Source of the DNA: Fructobacillus parabroussonetiae
Lineage (GTDB): Bacteria; Bacillota; Bacilli; Lactobacillales; Lactobacillaceae
DNA length: 64,000 bases
Assembly (NCBI RefSeq): GCF_018437265.1
Contig: NZ_JAAMFL010000001.1
Coordinates: forward strand, 1-64,000
Direction of reading: 5' to 3'
How positions within the stretch are numbered: the first letter of the stretch is position 1; every line of letters begins with the position of its first letter. Shown here in pieces: positions 44,392-55,301 of this stretch. Position numbers and translations under genes: made by a program. The notes under the pieces are model-generated. The model made no database searches. It was not told where the DNA came from and was given only the letters and a program-made list of their open reading frames with translations.

Positions 44392-44934
44392 ATGGCTAAT
44401 AAGAAGGAAAAAGTGATCAATCAGTACGCTGAGGCACTCTTGGCATACGGTGATGATCAAGATTCTTTTGACAGCCTTCTGGCTGACTTGAAAACCGTTT
44501 CGGACGTGGTCGCAAATGAGCCAAAACTAACGGCTTTGCTATCCGCCCAAACGATTTCAGAAGAAGACCAAGTCTCCTTATTGGACACATTGACAAAGGG
44601 TGCCAACCAGGCAGTGGCCAACTTAACGAAAATTTTGTTGAGTCACCACCACTTCGCACTTTTGGGCGCGGTTGCTGATCGATTTTTTGACCTTTATCAA
44701 CAACGTCAAGGCATTCAAACCGTGACGATTACCTCTGCGGTAGCCGTTGATGATGATCAAAAAGAACGGTTGGTGCAAGCCTTCCAAAAGCAAAGTGGCG
44801 CTAAAAAAGTCGAAGCAAGCTACCGGGTTGATCCCGACTTGTTGGCTGGTGTGTCCATGCAATCCAAGTCAATCTTAATTGACGGATCGCTGAAGACAAA
44901 GATTGCCAAATTACAGGCAGAGTTACTAGGTTAG
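44392..44934 (+). CDS. atpH: ATP synthase subunit delta
   Basis: The 180-aa peripheral-stalk subunit links F1 to b. It starts with YAEALLAYG, and the C-terminal VDPDLLAGVSMQSKSILIDGSLKTKIAKL is the family signature. GGAGG precedes the ATG. It is 12 bases before atpA. Confidence 0.95.
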   Translation: MANKKEKVINQYAEALLAYGDDQDSFDSLLADLKTVSDVVANEPKLTALLSAQTISEEDQVSLLDTLTKGANQAVANLTKILLSHHHFALLGAVADRFFDLYQQRQGIQTVTITSAVAVDDDQKERLVQAFQKQSGAKKVEASYRVDPDLLAGVSMQSKSILIDGSLKTKIAKLQAELLG

Positions 44935-44937
44935 TGA

Positions 44938-46464
<1,527 letters not shown>

Positions 46465-46475
46465 AAGGAGGCAAA

Positions 46476-47393
46476 ATGGCTTCTTTACAAGACATTAAGC
46501 GGCGTATTGCCTCGACCAAAAAGACCCGTCAGATCACCTCTGCCATGCAAATGGTATCGACGGCCAAGTTGAGTCAAATTCAACGTTCCACGACTGGTTA
46601 TCATGAGTATGCCTACCGTTTGAAGGCGGTGGTATCCCACTTGATTGAAGCCCATGTCTTGGATAACGTCGATTCCTCACACTTACCAATGGTGGCCAAG
46701 CGGCCAATCAAGAAGACTGGTTTGCTTTTGGTTACTTCTGATCGTGGTTTGGTCGGCTCATATAACGCCAACATCATCAAGAAGACAAACGCCTTGATGA
46801 AAGAACAGAACTTAACACCAGACAACACCGTAATCTTGGCAATCGGTGGAAACGGCGCCGACTTTTATAAAAAGCGTGGCTTTACCGTTGCCTTGGATCA
46901 CCGCGGAATTTCCGACGTTCCAACCTTTAACGAGGTACGTCAGGTTTTGAAAACGGTGATTTCCCTTTATGAATCTGAAGCTTTTGATTCACTTCACTTG
47001 GTTTATAACCACTTTGTTAACCGCTTGCAGGCTGACCAACGCAATGTTCAGTTGCTGCCATTAACAAAAGAAGTTGTTGAAGAAGCCAAGGAGCAAGAGG
47101 GCGAGGACGGACGTGAACAGTCATTCCAGACGATGTCCGCCTACGATGCCGAACCCGATACGACGGCTGTTTTGAATGTGGTTTTGCCACAATACATCCA
47201 GTCGCTGGTCTTTGAAGCACTGCTCGACGCCAAAACGGCTGAGCACGCTGCCTCATCGACGGCTATGTCTTCTGCGACCGATTCTGCTGATGATTTGATC
47301 TCAACACTTGGTTTGCAGTATAACCGGGCACGACAGTCACAGATTACGACCGAAATCACCGAAATTACCGGTGGTATGGTTGCCTTGGAATAA
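46476..47393 (+). CDS. atpG: ATP synthase subunit gamma
   Basis: The 305-aa central shaft. Its N-terminal [27 protein letters not shown] and C-terminal [27 protein letters not shown] coiled helices match the family. An insert around residues 200-225, rich in Glu/Gln, is a little longer than usual. AAAGGAGG precedes the ATG. Confidence 0.96.
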   Translation: MASLQDIKRRIASTKKTRQITSAMQMVSTAKLSQIQRSTTGYHEYAYRLKAVVSHLIEAHVLDNVDSSHLPMVAKRPIKKTGLLLVTSDRGLVGSYNANIIKKTNALMKEQNLTPDNTVILAIGGNGADFYKKRGFTVALDHRGISDVPTFNEVRQVLKTVISLYESEAFDSLHLVYNHFVNRLQADQRNVQLLPLTKEVVEEAKEQEGEDGREQSFQTMSAYDAEPDTTAVLNVVLPQYIQSLVFEALLDAKTAEHAASSTAMSSATDSADDLISTLGLQYNRARQSQITTEITEITGGMVALE

Positions 47394-47396
47394 TGA

Positions 47397-48842
<1,446 letters not shown>

Positions 48843-48853
48843 GGGGGTAATCC

Positions 48854-49297
48854 ATGGCTGAACAAACACAAGAAAAGTCTGGCATTACTGTCAAGATCGT
48901 CACACCGGAAGGTCAAATCTATGATCAAAGCGGTGCCGAGATTGCAGTGATTAACACCAAGGGTGGCCAGTTAGGAATTATGGCAGGACACGAGCCAATT
49001 TTGGCCGCTCTGTCAATTGATGAACTGGTCGTTAAAAAAGACGATCAGAAACGTTCCTTGGCGGTTAACGGTGGGGTTGCGGAATTTTCTAACAACCTCT
49101 TGACCGTTATTGCTGATTCAGCTGAAATTGCTGATGACATCGATATCGACCGTGCCCAAAATGCAAAGAACCGTGCGCAAGCCCGTTTGGAGCATGCACA
49201 AGAAGTCAAGAATCAACGAGAAATTGATATGGCACACGTCGCTTTGATGCGTGCGATTAATCGAATTCACGTCGGTTCCGTTCAAGGAAAACGTTAA
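48854..49297 (+). CDS. atpC: ATP synthase subunit epsilon
   Basis: The 147-aa inhibitory shaft subunit has an N-terminal beta sandwich (VKIVTPEGQIYD, NTKGGQLGIMAGHEPIL) and a C-terminal helical hairpin from about residue 90. AAGGGGG precedes the ATG. The operon ends at the terminator after it. Confidence 0.96.
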   Translation: MAEQTQEKSGITVKIVTPEGQIYDQSGAEIAVINTKGGQLGIMAGHEPILAALSIDELVVKKDDQKRSLAVNGGVAEFSNNLLTVIADSAEIADDIDIDRAQNAKNRAQARLEHAQEVKNQREIDMAHVALMRAINRIHVGSVQGKR

Positions 49298-49299
49298 AT

Positions 49300-49336
49300 A
49301 AAAGGCGATGAGCAGTGATGCTCGTCGCCTTTTTTC
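49300..49336 (+). terminator. Terminator of the atp operon
   Basis: 15-bp stem (49300-49314 with 49319-49333), GTGA loop, T run. Confidence 0.93.
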
Positions 49337-49467
49337 GTTAGCTTTAGACTTTCTTATCCATTATTTAATTCGGGCTTAATCTTTAGAAGCGTATGATTAA
49401 ACTAATAGTAATTTCGGGAAATAGCGCATTTTTCGAAATGAGTCATAGAAAAGGAGAAGAATATCAT

Positions 49468-50448
49468 ATGACAATGAAAAATAAGTTGTTATTTGCGGCA
49501 GGTTTAGCCGGTTCGGTTGCTCTTGGGCACCAAGCGGCTTCTGCTGACCAAGTACAACAGCACACGATTAAATCAGGTGAAACGTTGACTGCGATTGCCA
49601 AGCAATACAACACAACGGTTGCACAGATTGCCTCGGATAATCATATCCAAAACATTGATCAGATTTATGCCGGTAAAAATTTGGTTATTGGCCAAACGGC
49701 ATCAAACGATCAAAAGGATCAATCACAACAAGGCACGGCAACATCGGAGGGGACGGATCAATCCGGTTCTTATACGGTCAAAGCCGGTGACAACCTTTGG
49801 ACTTTGGCCCAACGCTTTAACACCTCTGTTGCGAACTTGGCATCATTGAATAACATTCAAAATGCCAACCAGCTCTCAGTTGGCCAAGTATTGAAGACGA
49901 CGGGTTCAGCCGCACAAGCGACGACCAACAGTCAATCAAACCCGGATGACTCACAGAGCATGGCTGATTCACAAGCACAAGCTGACTCAGCTTCTGCTCA
50001 AAGCCAAGCGGACTCACAAGCTGCAGCCGATGCAGCGGCTGCTAGCCAAGCACAAAGCGACCAGGCAGCTCAGCAAAAGGCCCAAGCAGACGCGCAAGCG
50101 GCAGCTGATGCACAGGCTGCAGCCAAGGCGCAAGCAGATGCCCAAGCCGCCGCACAGACACAAGCCGATGCCCAAGCGCAAGCAAACGCTAGCCAGGCCA
50201 ACGATGATAATGCTGAGCATGATGCTTTGCAAACCATCATCATGTTGGAATCGGGTGGTAACGTCAATGCCCGAAACGGTATCTACTTTGGTATTGGACA
50301 ACTGTCGCCAAGCTTACGTGCAGCCTATGGTGTCGGTGATAGTACCGATTACCAGGCACAATTGCACGCAATGCAGCAATACATTGCGGACCGTTATGGT
50401 TCAGCACAAGCTGCATTGGCCCATCACCGTCAGTACCACTGGTATTAA
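49468..50448 (+). CDS. LysM cell-wall protein with Apf-like C-terminal domain
   Basis: A 326-aa secreted protein. Signal peptide residues 1-26 (cleavage after ASA), LysM 1 at about 31-75 and LysM 2 at about 100-142 (both bind peptidoglycan glycan). Then comes an Ala/Gln/Asp/Ser-rich low-complexity linker at about 145-248. The C-terminal domain (252-326) contains LESGGNVNARNGIYFGIGQLSP and ends HHRQYHWY. The last domain resembles the aggregation-promoting factor/lysozyme-like domain of lactobacilli; Glu in LESGGN may be catalytic. The chosen ATG has AAAAGGAG upstream. The first part of the open frame (75 bases) lies before it and is unused. Confidence 0.9.
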   Translation: MTMKNKLLFAAGLAGSVALGHQAASADQVQQHTIKSGETLTAIAKQYNTTVAQIASDNHIQNIDQIYAGKNLVIGQTASNDQKDQSQQGTATSEGTDQSGSYTVKAGDNLWTLAQRFNTSVANLASLNNIQNANQLSVGQVLKTTGSAAQATTNSQSNPDDSQSMADSQAQADSASAQSQADSQAAADAAAASQAQSDQAAQQKAQADAQAAADAQAAAKAQADAQAAAQTQADAQAQANASQANDDNAEHDALQTIIMLESGGNVNARNGIYFGIGQLSPSLRAAYGVGDSTDYQAQLHAMQQYIADRYGSAQAALAHHRQYHWY

Positions 50449-50471
50449 AAAAAGAATTTTTTATTTTTCTA

Positions 50472-50501
50472 TTGACGAGGGTAGCGTCGGCTTGCTATAC
50501 T
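50472..50501 (+). promoter_or_regulatory. tRNA-Glu promoter
   Basis: TTGACG, 18 bases and an extended -10 TGCTATACT. Confidence 0.8.
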
Positions 50502-50543
50502 AACATAGTTGTTTGATAGCGATATCAAATAACAACTGACCAT

Positions 50544-50615
50544 GGCCCGTTGGTCAAGTGGCTAAGACGCTGCCCTTTCACGGCGGAATCGAGAGTTCGA
50601 TTCTCTCACGGGCTA
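50544..50615 (+). tRNA. tRNA-Glu (TTC)
   Basis: Acceptor GGCCCGT/ACGGGCT (first pair G-U), anticodon stem CTGCC/GGCGG with loop CTTTCAC giving anticodon TTC, T-loop GAGTTCGATTC. Discriminator A, CCA not encoded. Confidence 0.95.
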
Positions 50616-50618
50616 CTA

Positions 50619-50657
50619 AAAAGGTTTCACATCACTCGTTGATGTGAGGCCTTTTTT
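50619..50657 (+). terminator. tRNA-Glu terminator
   Basis: Long inverted repeat around TTTCACATCA/TTGATGTGAGG, then T run. Confidence 0.85.
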
Positions 50658-50676
50658 GTTTATCATTGAAGCAAAT

Positions 50677-50700
50677 AAAAAAGCCCGAAGGGGCTTTTTA
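50677..50700. terminator. Terminator at the end of the ketopantoate reductase gene
   Basis: AAAAAGCCC/GGGCTTTTT hairpin with A and T edges; the minus gene's stop lies at its right edge, so it serves that gene and can also act on the plus strand. Confidence 0.85.
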
Positions 50701-51681
50701 TGGTTGAGCAAGTTTGTTAACAGGCGGGTTGAACTGCCGCATGGATTCGGCCAGATGAACAAGATTGGTGATAAACCGTTGGGTTGGCGCAGAAACACCA
50801 TGTTCTTCAGCTAAATCGGCAATCCAACCATTGATGTAGTCGACCTCAGTTGGTCGTCCTTTGACAAAGTCCTGGTACATGGAAGGGAAGTGGAGGGGGA
50901 CGACGTTCCTTGCCACATGATCCATCTGTTCGAGCATCTCTTCTCGTGTTTCCAACAGCGTGATGCCAGCGGCATCAGCAGCATCGTAAGCTTCGTTGAC
51001 CATTGGCTTGGCAATGCTTTCTAAGAATTGATCATAGGCCAATAATTCCCCGACCCGGGCTTGGAACATGGTGGCAATCGAGTTTTCAACGGCATTAAAG
51101 AAGACTTTTGTCAGCAGGGTTCCCATGAAGTTATCGGAGTAACTTGGGTTTAAGTGGGCTGCCTGAAAGTCTGACATGACCGCCTTTGTCTCTGGGGTAG
51201 CCACTCCACTTTGATTCGAGTAGGCCGAAGTACCAGTGTTTTCCTTTCCGATAAAGTCGACATCGCCGTAGTCATTCAAAATTGTGGCAATCATCGCCGT
51301 CCCACCGATAATCTGATCGTCTTCGAAATATTCCTGGAGCTTTTCAATGTGGCCCATGCCGTTCATGGCACCGACCGCCAGTTGGCCTTTTTTAAAATGT
51401 GGGGCCACTCGTTTCAAGGTGTCTGCCAGCTGCATTTGCTTCATGAAGAAGACCCACACATCAGGCTCTCCTTGATATTCTTCAGGTGAATAAATGCTAA
51501 CGGGAACGGCGTGGCGGTTTTGGTGATCGCGCGATTGGTAAACAACGTTCCCCTGCGCTTTGATTTTGGCAACGGAATCAGCGTTTGGTTCGACAAAGTC
51601 GACCGGTTGATGCGCGACCTCTTGGAGAAGCAAACCATAGCGCAAGCCCATGGCACCCGCTCCTACTATTACGTATTTCAT
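50698..51681 (-). CDS. Ketopantoate reductase family protein
   Basis: A 327-aa NADP-dependent reductase of the PanE/ApbA family (ketopantoate to pantoate in CoA synthesis). N-terminal Rossmann motif VGAGAMG (6-12), catalytic Lys in LLTKVFFNAVENSI, and the C-terminal PSMYQDFVKGRPTEVDYINGWI are characteristic. Several paralogues of this family reduce other 2-oxo acids in lactic acid bacteria, so the substrate is not certain. It may support the CoaA-like protein elsewhere in the window. Confidence 0.88.
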   Translation of the reverse strand: MKYVIVGAGAMGLRYGLLLQEVAHQPVDFVEPNADSVAKIKAQGNVVYQSRDHQNRHAVPVSIYSPEEYQGEPDVWVFFMKQMQLADTLKRVAPHFKKGQLAVGAMNGMGHIEKLQEYFEDDQIIGGTAMIATILNDYGDVDFIGKENTGTSAYSNQSGVATPETKAVMSDFQAAHLNPSYSDNFMGTLLTKVFFNAVENSIATMFQARVGELLAYDQFLESIAKPMVNEAYDAADAAGITLLETREEMLEQMDHVARNVVPLHFPSMYQDFVKGRPTEVDYINGWIADLAEEHGVSAPTQRFITNLVHLAESMRQFNPPVNKLAQP

Positions 51682-51812
51682 CTGTCGAACCTCACTTTCA
51701 TTAAATATTTATCATTTGTTTTTAATAATATACCAAGGATCAAGGAAGTCTGCAAGTTAGCTGACAATTCGCTATAATGGAGAAGTTAGAAAATAAAGGA
51801 AACAACGTCGAC

Positions 51813-52829
51813 ATGGAAAAAGAAATTTATTTGACTGGTGACCGCCCCACTGGGAAATTACACATTGGGCATTACATTGGTTCATTGAAGAACCGGGTGG
51901 CAATGCAAAACGAAGGAATCTACGATCCTTACATCATGATTGCCGATACCCAAGCTTTTACGGACAACGCACGGGACCCGGAAAAGATTCAACGCTCCCT
52001 TGCTGAAGTGGCGCTTGATTACTTGGCCGTTGGGATCGATCCTAAGAAGTCGACGATTTTCGTTCAATCACAAATTCCGGCTTTGGCCGAGTTAACCATG
52101 TTTTACATGAACTTGGTTTCCTTGGGTCGTTTGGAACGGAATCCGACGGTAAAAACTGAAATCAAGCAAAAGGGCTTTGGTGACGGTATTCCGGCCGGCT
52201 TTTTGACTTATCCAGTGTCACAAGCAGCCGATATCACGCTTTTTAAAGCGACAAAGGTGCCGGTTGGGGATGATCAGCAGCCAATGATCGAACAAACACG
52301 TGAATTGGTTCGGTCATTTAACCACGCTTACAACACGGATATTTTGGTCGAGCCAGAAGGCGTCTTCCCACCAAAGGGCCAAGGCCGTTTACCTGGTATC
52401 GACGGCAACGCCAAGATGTCCAAGTCCTTGAATAACGGTATCTACCTTTCGGATGATGCCGAGACTTTGGCTAAAAAAGTCAAATCCATGTACACCGATC
52501 CAACCCACGTTCGGGTTGAGGATCCTGGTCACGTGGAAGGAAACGTGGTCTTTACCTATCTGGACATATTTGATCCAGACAAAAAACGAGTGCAAGAATT
52601 AAAGGATCATTATCAACGCGGTGGTCTGGGCGACATGAAGCTCAAAAAACACTTGCTTGAGGTGATGGAAGCTGAACTGGCACCAATTCGCGAACGTCGT
52701 GCTGAGTATGCCAAAGACATGGATGCTGTGATGGCCATGTTGCAAGAAGGCTCAAAGAAGGCCAATCAAAAAGCGGAAGCTACCATGCAAGAAGTTCGCC
52801 AAGCCATGGGCATTAACTATTTCGGTTAA
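51813..52829 (+). CDS. trpS: Tryptophanyl-tRNA synthetase
   Basis: The 338-aa class I synthetase has HIGH at residues 17-20 (KLHIGHY) and KMSKS at 201-205. The ORF is open from 51777, but that ATG overlaps the TATAAT at 51773-51778, so the ATG at 51813 is used; AAAGGAAA lies upstream. No T-box is present in front, so Trp control seems to act on the transporter leader instead. Confidence 0.95.
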   Translation: MEKEIYLTGDRPTGKLHIGHYIGSLKNRVAMQNEGIYDPYIMIADTQAFTDNARDPEKIQRSLAEVALDYLAVGIDPKKSTIFVQSQIPALAELTMFYMNLVSLGRLERNPTVKTEIKQKGFGDGIPAGFLTYPVSQAADITLFKATKVPVGDDQQPMIEQTRELVRSFNHAYNTDILVEPEGVFPPKGQGRLPGIDGNAKMSKSLNNGIYLSDDAETLAKKVKSMYTDPTHVRVEDPGHVEGNVVFTYLDIFDPDKKRVQELKDHYQRGGLGDMKLKKHLLEVMEAELAPIRERRAEYAKDMDAVMAMLQEGSKKANQKAEATMQEVRQAMGINYFG

Positions 52830-52874
52830 TGCCATTGGCGGACGAGCATAACTAAAGGAAAGGTCGTAAATTCA

Positions 52875-53528
52875 TTGATTTACCCACTGAAAAAAAGACG
52901 GTTCTTACCATTCTTATCTCTGATACTTTTTGTGGTTTTGTCGATTATGCTGCGCTTTAACAGCTCTGTTTTAACGTTGCTCGACGCCTTTTCATCGATT
53001 ATTATCCAAACGGTTGCTAGCTCAAAACTAGGGATTTTACTACAGCCCTCTTATTTTTTGAAGAGTTTCTGGGTTGCTTGGGTTTGCTTGATTATTTGGG
53101 CCTTGTTCTTACGTGCTCTGAATTTCAAAGTCGGGTTCTGGTGGACGCTTGCTTCTTCTTCGGTTTTGATTATCGTGTCATGGGGATGGTCCTTGCTGAC
53201 TTTCTTCTACTGGGATAACGGACCGGTGATGTTGCAGATGATGCCACCGGTTGCCAACGTGCTTTGGGCGTTTTTGCTCTTCCAGATTCAGCAAATTATG
53301 GTTGTTCGCTTGCCGTTGGCCCATTGGTTCAAAAAAACCTTGGGTGTCTTACTCGTAATTTTTTGGCTATTTTTGACGGCCGCTTCGATTGTCGACCATG
53401 ACCTGTCGACAACGACTTTGGTGGGTGCTGCACTTTTTGCTTACGTTTTCTTCCGCCTAGCGGCGGGCCTTTATATTCACAACGGCAAACGTTGGCAGCA
53501 ATTTTTTGGTGTTGACGGTAAAATTTAG
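52875..53528 (+). CDS. Multi-TM membrane protein, possibly degenerate PAP2-like
   Basis: A 217-aa protein with five or six TM helices and a probable TTG start at 52875; AAAGG lies about 12 bases upstream. The general pattern of an N-terminal TM, spaced TM pairs and a short C-terminal tail recalls PAP2-family lipid phosphatases in lactobacilli, but the catalytic KxxxxxxRP, SGH and SRxxxxxHxxxD motifs are absent. I cannot assign a function. It lies between trpS and the lysine riboswitch, with the -35 of the latter near its stop. Confidence 0.6.
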   Translation: MIYPLKKRRFLPFLSLILFVVLSIMLRFNSSVLTLLDAFSSIIIQTVASSKLGILLQPSYFLKSFWVAWVCLIIWALFLRALNFKVGFWWTLASSSVLIIVSWGWSLLTFFYWDNGPVMLQMMPPVANVLWAFLLFQIQQIMVVRLPLAHWFKKTLGVLLVIFWLFLTAASIVDHDLSTTTLVGAALFAYVFFRLAAGLYIHNGKRWQQFFGVDGKI

Positions 53529-53540
53529 TTGTGCTATTCT
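53512..53540 (+). promoter_or_regulatory. lysP riboswitch promoter
   Basis: TTGACG, 17 bases and TATTCT with TGC before the -10; the -35 lies at the very end of the preceding ORF. Confidence 0.75.
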
Positions 53541-53554
53541 TTACTCAACAAACA

Positions 53555-53777
53555 AAGAGGTTGCGACCAAGATCAGTCGCACCGGTGAGTCTACCCAAGA
53601 CGATGACCCGGTGTTAAAGGTGCGGTTGCCGAAAGTGCTTGCTCTGGGCGAGAAGGTGCTTGGGACATGGGATAAGATGCCATGGACTGTCGTTTTTTAA
53701 ACGGTGCGCTTTGCTATCATTTATCAAATGTGATGACAGATCGACTCTTTGTATTGGCAGAGAGTCGATTTTTTTGT
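53555..53777 (+). ncRNA. Lysine riboswitch (L-box) before lysP
   Basis: The leader has conserved L-box elements: AGAGGTTGCGA at 53556, AAAGGTGCGGTTGCCGAAAG around 53618-53637 and a long closing helix. A strong terminator follows (ATCGACTCT/AGAGTCGAT, 53740-53748 with 53761-53769, then seven T). Bound lysine would favour the terminator and switch off the permease. The matching downstream gene strengthens the call. Confidence 0.92.
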
Positions 53778-53806
53778 TTGTGAAAAACAAATGGAGGTTT
53801 TTGCTC

Positions 53807-55249
53807 ATGGCAGAAACAAGTGGTAATACAATTCAGCACCAGCTCCAGACCCGGCACGTCTCAATGATTGCGCTGGGCGGATCAATTGGAACTGGGCTTT
53901 TCTTAACATCGGGTGCCTCGGTCTCACAGGCCGGGCCCTTCGGAGCCATTGCGGCTTACATCGCCATCGGAATCATGGTTTACTTCCTGATGACTTCGCT
54001 TGGTGAAATGGCGACTTTTGCCCCAACGTCCGGCTCCTTTGCCGAATACGGGAATCGTTTCGTTGATCCGGCCTTTGGTTTTGCTCTTGGCTGGAATTAC
54101 TGGTTTAACTGGGCCATTACTCTGGCGGTCGATACTGTTACCGTTGGCTTAGTTGCACAGTTCTGGTTGCCTCAAGTGCCATCTTGGATTTTTTCGGCCA
54201 TCGCCTTGGTGTTGATTTTCTTAATCAACCTCTTCTCCGTTCGGACCTTTGGTGAAACGGAATTCTGGCTGTCCTTAATTAAGGTTGTGACGATTTGCTT
54301 CTTCCTCTTTATCGGGGTCTTAGCAATCTTTGGCATTATCCACTCGGACACGAACGTCATGAAGAACTTGTCAGTTGGCCAGCACGGCTTTGTTGGTGGT
54401 TGGCAGGGGGTCCTATCAGTCTTCGTGGTCGCCGGCTTTTCATTCCAAGGAACGGAATTGATCGGCATTACGGCCGGTGAAGCAAAGGACCCTAGCAAGT
54501 CCGTCCCAAAGGCCATCCACTCGGTCTTTTGGCGAATCCTTCTGTTTTACATTGGGGCCATCTTCGTGATTTCTGCCTTGGTTTACTACCAAGACCCACG
54601 TTTGATGTCAGCGGCTGATTCGGGTAACGTCTTGATGTCACCCTTCACGATTGTCTTTAAGAATGCCGGCATTGCCTTTGCCGCTTCACTGATGAACGCG
54701 GTGATCTTGACGTCAGTGCTTTCCGCCGCGAATTCGGGAACCTATGCCTCGACTCGTACGCTTTATTCGCTGGCTAAAAAGGGACAAGCGCCTAAGATCT
54801 TCGGCCGTTTGACTAAAAACGGGGTGCCATTGGCTTCCTTGCTCTTGACGATGGCCGTCGGCTTGGTCGCCTTTACTTCTGAAATGAAGGGGGGCAACAT
54901 CGTCTACGGTTGGCTGGTGTCTGCTTCTGGTTTGACTGGTTTCTTAGCATGGATGGGGATTGCCATTGCCCACTTACGCTTCCGCCGCGCTTATGTCGCA
55001 CAGGGAAACGATGTCAATGACTTGGTCTACAAGGCAAAGTGGTTCCCCTTCGGGCCAATCTTTGCTTTGGTTATGTCCTTGTTAGTGGTCTGCTTGCAAG
55101 ATCCCGCTTCCTTTGCTCACTGGCAGTGGGATAAGATTGCAGTCACTTACTTGTCTGTGCCAATCTTTGTGATTCCATACTTGGGCTACAAGTGGTCGAA
55201 GAAGACGAAGGTCATTCCACTAGAAGAAGTGAACCTGTCTGGTAAATAA
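53807..55249 (+). CDS. lysP: Lysine-type amino acid permease LysP
   Basis: A 480-aa APC-superfamily amino acid/proton symporter with 12 TM helices. TM1 MIALGGSIGTGLFLTSG is the signature glycine loop, and GTELIGITAGEAKDPSKSVPKAI marks the amino-acid permease family. The ATG at 53807 has GGAGG upstream; the frame is open upstream within the riboswitch but is not used. The riboswitch predicts lysine as substrate. Confidence 0.92.
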   Translation: MAETSGNTIQHQLQTRHVSMIALGGSIGTGLFLTSGASVSQAGPFGAIAAYIAIGIMVYFLMTSLGEMATFAPTSGSFAEYGNRFVDPAFGFALGWNYWFNWAITLAVDTVTVGLVAQFWLPQVPSWIFSAIALVLIFLINLFSVRTFGETEFWLSLIKVVTICFFLFIGVLAIFGIIHSDTNVMKNLSVGQHGFVGGWQGVLSVFVVAGFSFQGTELIGITAGEAKDPSKSVPKAIHSVFWRILLFYIGAIFVISALVYYQDPRLMSAADSGNVLMSPFTIVFKNAGIAFAASLMNAVILTSVLSAANSGTYASTRTLYSLAKKGQAPKIFGRLTKNGVPLASLLLTMAVGLVAFTSEMKGGNIVYGWLVSASGLTGFLAWMGIAIAHLRFRRAYVAQGNDVNDLVYKAKWFPFGPIFALVMSLLVVCLQDPASFAHWQWDKIAVTYLSVPIFVIPYLGYKWSKKTKVIPLEEVNLSGK

Positions 55250-55256
55250 ACAAATG

Positions 55257-55295
55257 AAAAAGTCGTTTTCGGAAGAATCCGAAAACGACTTTTTG
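55257..55295. terminator. Bidirectional terminator between lysP and the Bce permease
   Basis: 16-bp inverted repeat (55257-55272 with 55279-55294) with A and T edges. Confidence 0.92.
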
Positions 55296-55301
55296 TTTGG
55301 T

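Noticed and set aside
49393-49467. Upstream part of the LysM protein ORF
   Set aside because: No ribosome site at the first ATG and it precedes the signal peptide; the promoter region overlaps it.
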